The translations under genes and the position numbers were made by a program. Below are positions 20,449-26,057 of a stretch of DNA of 26,057 nt, piece by piece; within the stretch, counting starts at the first letter, position 1, and the number at the start of each line of letters is the position of its first letter. Source of the stretch: Purshia tridentata (Eukaryota; Streptophyta; Magnoliopsida; Rosales; Rosaceae); the NCBI GenBank assembly GCA_003254885.1, contig QANT01003568.1, positions 1-26,057 of the forward strand. Direction: 5' to 3'. Under the pieces are notes generated by a model. That model was not told the origin of the DNA and did not search any database. It was given only the letters and a program-made list of their open reading frames with translations.

Positions 20449-21119
20449 ACTCAAACTACCCTCAAACTTAATTAAATTAACCTTATAAGTTATATATTAT
20501 AGTAAATTTTTATTTTTATTTTTATTTTTTAAACGTTATAAACTTATAGGAAATATAAATTTAAGGCTTTAAGCTTAGCTATAAAATTATAAGTTAACTT
20601 ATAGTATATATTATTAAGACTATACAAGCTAAACTAATACCCTAATACTAATAGTAATTAATACACTAATAGTCTAATAGTCTAATAGTAACATATATTA
20701 TTATTATATATAGGCAATTTGGATTTTGGGGTTTATAGTCTTTTAGACTACTTAAATATATATATATATATATGCTATATATATAAGTTAACTATATAAG
20801 TTATAATTATATGCTTATAAGTTATATGTCATATAATATCATATATATATATATATGCTATAGTTATAAGTTATATACTTATATGTAACATATATAGTAA
20901 CATATATAGGTAATTTGGAGTTTACTTTGGGGTTAGAGTTTAATATGTAAATTGTAATACCCCTCATTAATACTAGTTTAATGGTAACATATATGATACT
21001 ATATTATATATATACAATTTAATAGTTAATAATTAACCATATTCCATATTGGTAATTTTTTTTTTGGCCATATTGTCATGAAATAATTAGGTCCTATTAT
21101 TATATAAAATAAATATAAA
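20449..21119. other. AT-rich 5' portion of hAT element
   Basis: Low-complexity TATATA runs (20757-20772, 20840-20856) and repeated TTATAAGTTATAT words. No coding potential is seen. Confidence 0.5.
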
Positions 21120-21360
21120 TTAGTTTGGGCTTTTTGGGCCTGGCCTAATTTGGGCTGAATGGATCGGGCTTAATCGGGCTTAATTGGGCTTAATCGGGCC
21201 TAAACGGGCCTAAATGGGCTGAGCTTCGGGTGGGCCGCGGGCTTGAAAATGATGGCCCAAAGCCCACCCAAAGAAATTTTGGGCCGGCCCTGCCCTTTAT
21301 TAGGGCTTTTTTGAGCTTCAAGCTTAATGGGCTGGGCGGGCTGCGGGTGGGCTTCTGGCT
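21120..21360. repeat. right subterminal GGGC array of hAT
   Basis: Repeated TCGGGCTTAAT/TTGGGCTTAAT/CGGGCCTAAA units (about 21165-21215), then mixed GGGC/GCCC words up to the terminus. This is the 5' counterpart of the array at 16128-16375. Confidence 0.7.
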
Positions 21361-21381
21361 TTGGCCAAATGGTGAGGCCTA

Positions 21382-21389
21382 GTTCATAA
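21382..21389. repeat. hAT target-site duplication, right copy
   Basis: GTTCATAA, identical to 16110-16117. Confidence 0.95.
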
Positions 21390-21490
21390 GTAGAGATATA
21401 GTCATCAACATCCCTGTAGGTGTCCTTCACTTTCCCGATTCCCAAACCATCAATGTGGGTCTCCCTTATTATTATTCTTCTGCTTTCCAA

Positions 21491-22003
21491 ACCAATTCAA
21501 ATGCCTCAATTCTAGTGTAACATATATGGAGAATATAAATAAATAAAGCACATTTGACAATATATATAGTTTACTAAACACCCAATTGCTTTACGTGAAA
21601 GAGAGAGAGAGAAAGTGGAAATGAAAATGAAAAACCCCCTCTAAGTATTAGGCTATCTAGCTAGCTAAGGTGTGAGACTAGGTGTACGTAAAGGGATGGA
21701 GATGTGTCATCACATAATGAAGTTGTCCACTTTGGTGATATAAACCATATTGCATGGGGCAGATGATAACATGGAAAACAGAGGTTTTTTGGTTAGGACA
21801 TGGAAAACAGAAGTTAAAGAATAATAAAAGCAAAAAAGCAAAAGAGCAAAGTAAGAACAGTTGCACAACTTTTCTTTTTACTCGACTTGACAGATTGGAT
21901 TCTTCCACTCACCAAAGTCTTTCTGTGTGTCTTCCCGCGGTGTTGTTTGGTAGAAAGAAAAAGAGAAAGAGTAGGAGAAAACTGAAAATACAGGAAATTC
22001 AGA
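21491..22003. other. shared upstream region of two divergent gene fragments
   Basis: It lies between the minus-strand helicase fragment and the plus-strand protease fragment. It has a GA run (21599-21614) and a purine-rich leader-like end before the ATG at 22004. No reliable TATA box could be chosen. It probably once served as a bidirectional promoter region. Confidence 0.4.
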
Positions 22004-23925
22004 ATGGCAGAGGAGAAGGAAGACATAGTGAAAGCCCGTACGGACAAGAGAGAGTACAGGAGGGTCGTCCTTCCTAACTCCCTTGAAGTCCTCCTCATCA
22101 GCGATCCTGAAACTNCGGACAAGAGAGAGTACAGAAGGGTCGTCCTTCCTAACTCTCTTGAAGTCCTCCTCATCAGCGATCCTGAAACTGACAAGGCAAA
22201 TCACCCTTCGTTTTCTTTTTTTCTTTTAAATTTGTTTCAGTCAATTCAATACGTTTGTTATTGCCAAATTAATTCACAATCTCTGGGCCTGTGCATCTAC
22301 TATTTATTTATTTGTTTAATTGTTATTTTCTCAGTGTGCTGCTTCCATGGATATCAGTGTTGGTTCTTTCAGCGACCCTGATGGCCTGGAGGGCCTTGCC
22401 CATTTACTTGGTTACTTTAATTTTTCTATTACTGTTTTTTTGTTTGTTCTGGTATTTTTATATTATATTTGGTATTTACATTTCCTTTTGTATAAAAAAT
22501 TTAAATTCTAAAAGAAGGCACTTTAAGTTTTATTCTCATTTCATTTGGTTTAGCAGTGGCTATTTATGATACACAGTAGATTCTATAATAATAGAACGTG
22601 GGCTTGTTTTGGATTATTGAGAAATTAACACTGAATAGAAGTTACTCAGAGTAGGAAAGTGTATCTAGGGCTGTTTATACATGAAAGTGTAGCTTAGTGG
22701 ACATCTTGTTCACTCATTGGATGTTGTATTGTTTTTCTCTTTTTTCTTTTTTTTCTTTTTTTTGTTGTAATGAAAGTCTGTTTCTAATTAAAAAAAAAAA
22801 GTAGAAGTTAATATTTCTTATATTGATCAAGTTTTTTTAAAGGTGAACTACAATATGAGTTTATTTTCCAAAAAGATATTGATATTTGTTATATATTTGC
22901 AAGACTTATTGTTAGTAATAGTAACCCTGAAAGCCTTTAGTGATGAGGTTAAAAAGCGCAAGCTGTTTTGTGACTTTCTTTTTTTGAAAACTGCTCGTGC
23001 TTTGTTGCAGAGCATATGCTGTTTGGTGAGAAAAGCGGATTTTCTTCTACATTTTCTAATCACACCAACTATTATCTTGACAGTAATGCTGATAGTTTTG
23101 AAGAGGCTTTGGACAGGTAGATGCTGCTTTTCCTTCTATTCGTTGCCATTTTCATCATTGCAATTCTGGAAATTGAACCTAGTGATGGTGTGTGATTCAT
23201 TGTCCAGATTTTCTCAGTGCTTTATTAACCCAGTGATTTCAGCTGATGCTACAATATTAAGGCGGAAAATCACAGCTGTTAATTCTGGTTAGCTCTTTCA
23301 TTTTTTATCTTTTTGATATTTTAATTTACAGTTTAATTTATAATTACTTTTAATGACTACGGTATGTTTGGTGTTACAGCGCATAAGAGAAACCTGAGAT
23401 CTGATGATTTGAGAATGAACCAGGTATGAATTACTGCCTGTGGATAGTCTTTTTATGACTGCAAGATGCTGAATATTACTGATCTGAAATGCTATTATTC
23501 ATAATTCAGCCTACATTTGTTTATATTATCTTTTTTAACTTTTAATTAAGGAAAGTACTATATCTTGGAAATAGTTCCATTATCAAGGCCTGAGCACTTT
23601 TCACGATGTTCCATTATTAAGAATTAGCTAGAAGAACACCGCGGTTTGTGAAACACAGTAGCTAACCACCTACGCTTAAGTTTCTTTTAACAAAGCTTGA
23701 AACAATGCTTATATTTTTTTAGATTCTAATAAGCACTTTTCTTTTAAGCATATGTTCTTGAGTAAATTATACCATGTTGCTTTTCACGTACATATTATAT
23801 TCTAGGAATGTTTTATATGTCTTCTACAGTTGTGTAACCTAACCTTTTTTGTACATGAAATGTCTCTGTACAGCTTCAGAAACATCTAAGTGTGAAAAGT
23901 CATCCATACCATAAATTTAGTACAG
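22004..23925 (+). pseudogene. insulin-degrading enzyme-like M16 metalloprotease, 5' part, degenerate
   Basis: Six exons read in frame: 22004-22195, 22335-22410, 23011-23116, 23208-23287, 23380-23423, 23874-23925. Exon 1 gives KREYRRVVLPNSLEVLLISD, exon 2 SVGSFSDPDGLEGLAHLL. The zinc motif HLLEH spans exons 2-3. NADSFEEALDR, then INPVISADAT follow, and exon 6 gives LQKHLSVKSHPYHKFST. This is the plant peroxisomal IDE-like family, about 970 residues, which degrades peptides. Three faults appear. Exon 3 lacks about 18 residues after HMLF compared with relatives as I recall them. The third zinc ligand, Glu in the (V)DSE motif, is Ala because exon 5 starts CG. No further exon occurs to the window end. 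The first donor is GC (ACAAG|GCAAAT). Exon 1 also holds the N-linked duplication at 22041-22189. I infer a non-functional copy; a gene continuing past the window cannot be excluded. Confidence 0.8.
22041..22189. repeat. 74-bp duplication across an N (22115) inside exon 1
   Basis: 22041-22114 and 22116-22189 start CGGACAAGAGAGAGTACAG and end GATCCTGAAACT. They differ at two bases. With the N the period is 75, so the frame survives, but the protein would carry the same block twice. An assembly overlap of two haplotypes or reads is the likeliest cause. Confidence 0.9.
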
Positions 23926-24288
23926 GTCAGCATTTAATTCTGGATTATAATAAATTGTGCTTAATTTGACACATAGACCATAAGAAATAGGAAGTATGCT
24001 ATTACGTGCAAGCTAGATGTTCTGTAGTTAATCATGTTTAGTCTTTTAACCAATGTGTAAATCAGAATGGTGTTTCCTGCTTCACTCTTTTAAAGGTGGT
24101 TGGAAAAACTTCATTTAACATTATTGTTATTGTCTTTTACTATTTTACCTTGTGTAAATATTTCTTATAAGTATATGTGCATGGCCTCACATTGAGGCAA
24201 CACAACAGTTATTTTTTTCTATTAGGGTTAAAGGGAAATTAATTTAGTTTGTTGGAAAATGCTTGGCACTAGTACTTTTAAACACCTA
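23926..24288. other. probable intron of protease fragment
   Basis: It follows the donor AG|GTCAGC at 23925/23926. No sequence resembling the next expected exon was found here or up to 26057. Confidence 0.5.
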
Positions 24289-24760
24289 GGGTCCGTTTAG
24301 TTCATGGAATTGATTTCCTAGGAAATCAATTCTTATGCCTTTTCCAAGAGAAATGGAATGTAATATTACATTCCCCCGTTTGGTTTGGTAATATTGGAAA
24401 AGTAAACCACTAATTCCCTTTTTATTTCCATTCCATTGTTTGGTTTGAACAGGAAAAGAAAAGGAAATTGGTATAATTTTTCAATTATACCCTTATTTAT
24501 TAAACAAAATCAATATTTATTTTAATTAATTTAATAAAATATTAAGGTTAGTTTAGTAAATATAATAAGCAATAAATGATTTCCCAAGAGGAGGGAAACC
24601 AAAACCCAAGCTCCAGCAAGGGTTTCATTTTTCCCCCAATAAGGGAAATGATTTCCCTTAGGCCAGGAAATGGTTTCCCTTTCATGCATATACTTACCAA
24701 ACATAGGAATGTAATTGATTTCTCATTCCTAGATCTCTAAAACTTGAACCAAATGGGCCC
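24289..24760. mobile_element. Tourist/PIF-Harbinger-like MITE
   Basis: 472 bp with termini GGGTCCGTTTAGTTC and, reverse-complemented from the right, GGGCCCATTTGGTTC. CTA (24286-24288 and 24761-24763) flanks both ends as a 3-bp target duplication. Subterminal GGAAATCAATT/GAAATCAATTACATTCC words recur inverted. No coding. GGGCC(N)GTTTGG termini and 3-bp duplications fit PIF/Harbinger-derived MITEs. Confidence 0.8.
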
Positions 24761-24763
24761 CTA

Positions 24764-25137
24764 TAGTATTGATGGGAGGAAATTGATATGCTTGTTTTTC
24801 TTGTATTACAACTTAAATGGGATGGATGGGGGAAGTTCACGTCTCAAATGGGTTAATGCAATGATGTTTGTTCATAAACTTGGGAAATAAGGTTTGGTGG
24901 TGATGAGTTTACATCTCTAAAACGTCTCTTTACCCCAGTTGGTTTAGAGTTGCATTGTTGAGAAATAATGTTTCGAGGGTAGTCTACTTGATGTATATAT
25001 GTGGAACAGAGGGCAGGGTGGAGTTGATTAAAATTTGAAATCCTAAGGGGGTTAGTGTGTTGAGACTTGAGAGCTTTAGAAGTGCACTAAATTTGCAAAG
25101 AATATGTGCATTGAGGTTGATATCTATATACATATAT
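24764..25137. other. non-coding stretch between two MITEs
   Basis: AT-rich; no exon, RNA gene or repeat recognised. Confidence 0.4.
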
Positions 25138-25531
25138 GCCTCTTTTAATGTAGGATTTCATAAGTAATTTTATTTGTGGGATCTCTGATAGAGCCTACTT
25201 CATATAGTATTTCAACGATCCGAACGTCTATTTTTTAAGTCTTTTTTCAAAGATCATCCTTGTAAAAAATTTGTCAAATCGGAAATCATTTGCCTATCTA
25301 ATTTTGATCAAATAAATTGACGAACCAAATATTTTTCATAAAACCATCTATTTGTCTTATCAAAATTAAATAGGCAAATGATTTCCGATTTGGCTAATTT
25401 TTTGTAAGGATAATCTCTAAATAAATGCCTAAAAAATAGGTGATTCAAATTGTTGAAAATTACATAGAGTGGGCTCATCCGCCTCATCCTACAAATAAGC
25501 TTAAATGTGGAATCTCACACTTGAAAAGGTT
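25138..25531. mobile_element. palindromic MITE, copy 3
   Basis: Same family as 739-1105: GACGAACCAAATATTTTTCA and the following ATAAAACCATCTATTTGT are shared exactly, in the same orientation. The self-complementary arms AAATCATTTGCCTATCTAAT and ATTAAATAGGCAAATGATTT flank that core. Ends are GCCTCTTTTAATGTAGG and, inverted, CCTTTTCAAGTGTGAG. Confidence 0.75.
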
Positions 25532-25874
25532 GTGTCTATAAATATATTTGGCTTATTCTTGTAAATACTCCTGAAACTAAATTTTTTTTCACTTTAACCC
25601 CTTAAAGTTAAATCCTCTCATTTTACCCCCTGAACTTTACAAATGACTCACAATAGTCAAGTTTCGTTAACTTCATTAATTTGTCTAATTTTTATCTCAA
25701 ATTTTGTCCGACTTTTGATCCATCAAACCTTCACCAAATTCAGCAATTTTATACTCGTTTTGAAGTTATATATCTTCTCTTTACAAACATTTAAAAATCA
25801 CTCAAAACGAAATCTAGAACTCCGTAGTGGAAAAAAAATTAGTTGCAAAGGGCATTTACGCAAATAAGCCTATA
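25532..25874. other. non-coding, repeat-like
   Basis: Contains CCCCTTAAAGTTAAATCCTC and TTTTACCCCCTGAACTTTAC, words common in plant dispersed repeats. The 74-codon plus frame here has no recognisable domain. Confidence 0.35.
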
Positions 25875-26057
25875 TTTTTTTTTGTTTAACAAGAAACAGC
25901 AAATTTATTATAGACGGAAGAAATTACAATCCAAGATAGACAAGAAAGTCCATCAGGAACATGCCATCTACAATGCAAACCAGCCCCCCCAAACCAATTA
26001 ACAAGACTAAACCAGACAACACTTAGTTCATAGCAAACCAATCAGAATAAATTAACC
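25875..26057 (-). mobile_element. 3' end of a polyadenylated retroposed element (partial)
   Basis: On the minus strand TAATAAA (25904-25910) is followed about 20 bases later by an A-rich tail (plus-strand T run near 25875-25883). An AATAAA signal then poly(A) is the 3' hallmark of LINEs or processed transcripts. The 5' part lies outside the window and the source family cannot be named. Confidence 0.5.

Larger units (their letters stand above)
16118..21381 (-). mobile_element. hAT (Ac-like) transposon with perfect 8-bp target duplication
   Basis: 5264 bp. Left terminus TAGGCCTCGGCAATGGGCC and right terminus (reverse complement from 21381) TAGGCCTCACCATTTGGCC agree at 15 of 19 bases, starting with eight identical. 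Both flanks carry GTTCATAA. The transposase (18963-16783) reads on the minus strand, so the 5' end is at 21381. Dense GGGCY/GGCCC clusters (16128-16375 and 21120-21360) are probable subterminal transposase-binding arrays. The long 5' region holds GA-rich tandem arrays and a telomere-like tract. The intact target duplication points to a relatively recent insertion, into a coding exon of the helicase fragment. Confidence 0.95.
15103..21490 (-). pseudogene. MAA3-like: SEN1-like helicase MAGATAMA 3 homologue, 5' fragment split by two transposons
   Basis: Skipping the two insertions, minus-strand pieces 21490-21382, 16109-16078 and 15316-15286 form one exon. It encodes KVKDTYRDVDDYISTYEPLL, then FE, VKAHI, TQNKDEDE. 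After a 109-bp intron (15285-15177, T|GTATTT...TTGCAG) a second exon reads EETKRKLIVECTEVDGFHFA and TVTH. This is the N-terminal region of plant MAA3/SEN1-type RNA helicases, which precedes the ATPase domain; homology is judged from memory of the family. After 15103 the similarity stops, although the frame runs to TAG near 15004, so the helicase core is absent. A one-base insertion (GAAGTAAGTG where GAAGAAGTG is expected, near 16093) breaks the frame independently of the transposons. There is probably also a slip in the AATAATAAT tract near 21470. The family acts in RNA processing and is needed for female gametophyte development in Arabidopsis; this copy is dead. Confidence 0.8.

Noticed and set aside
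22843..23292. 149-codon plus frame over the protease introns
   Set aside because: Only its last 28 residues are a real exon; the rest is intron and the wrong frame of exon 3.

Overview
The window looks like nuclear DNA of a flowering plant, probably a woody eudicot; Rosaceae is only my guess from the feel of the repeats. The evidence is AT-rich intergenic DNA, short GT-AG introns, plant-only gene families (phytocyanin, RTM2-like small heat-shock protein, MAA3-like helicase) and a dense load of hAT, MITE, LTR and LINE-type sequence. It is a draft assembly: all three N bases (1149, 12154, 22115) sit between two copies of the same sequence.

Layout. 1-2508 is repeat-rich non-coding DNA with a palindromic MITE (739-1105) and a possible LTR-like unit read on the minus strand. 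2509-5765 is an old, broken hAT element of the TTF/ZMYM1-like type, minus strand. 5766-7635 is non-coding and ends in a 200-bp tandem duplication just upstream of a two-exon small heat-shock protein gene with a C-terminal membrane anchor (7910-9445, plus), whose intron holds a MITE. 10750-11965 (minus) is a two-exon, probably GPI-anchored phytocyanin with a reverse-transcriptase/RNase H remnant in its intron. These two are the only apparently intact genes. 11966-15000 is repeat-rich, including a 42-bp minisatellite whose units contain small hairpins.

15103-21490 is the main discovery: the first coding part of a SEN1/MAA3-type helicase gene (minus strand), broken by two nested insertions only 40 bp apart in the same exon. 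One is a 761-bp solo LTR (TGTTG...CAACA, 5-bp target duplication with one mismatch). The other is a 5264-bp hAT element (TAGGCCTC termini, perfect 8-bp duplication GTTCATAA). The hAT transposase is open except for one premature TAG that cuts off the dimerisation domain. Its 5' region carries several GA-rich tandem arrays and a short telomere-like (AAACCCT)n tract.

22004-23925 (plus) is the 5' part of an insulin-degrading-enzyme-like (M16) metalloprotease. It has six recognisable exons, an apparent GC-AG first intron, a shortened third exon and loss of the third zinc ligand. It lies head-to-head with the helicase fragment, and neither gene has its main body here, which suggests a duplicated segment carrying two divergent gene 5' ends. 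The window ends with two more MITEs and the poly(A) end of a retroposed element on the minus strand.
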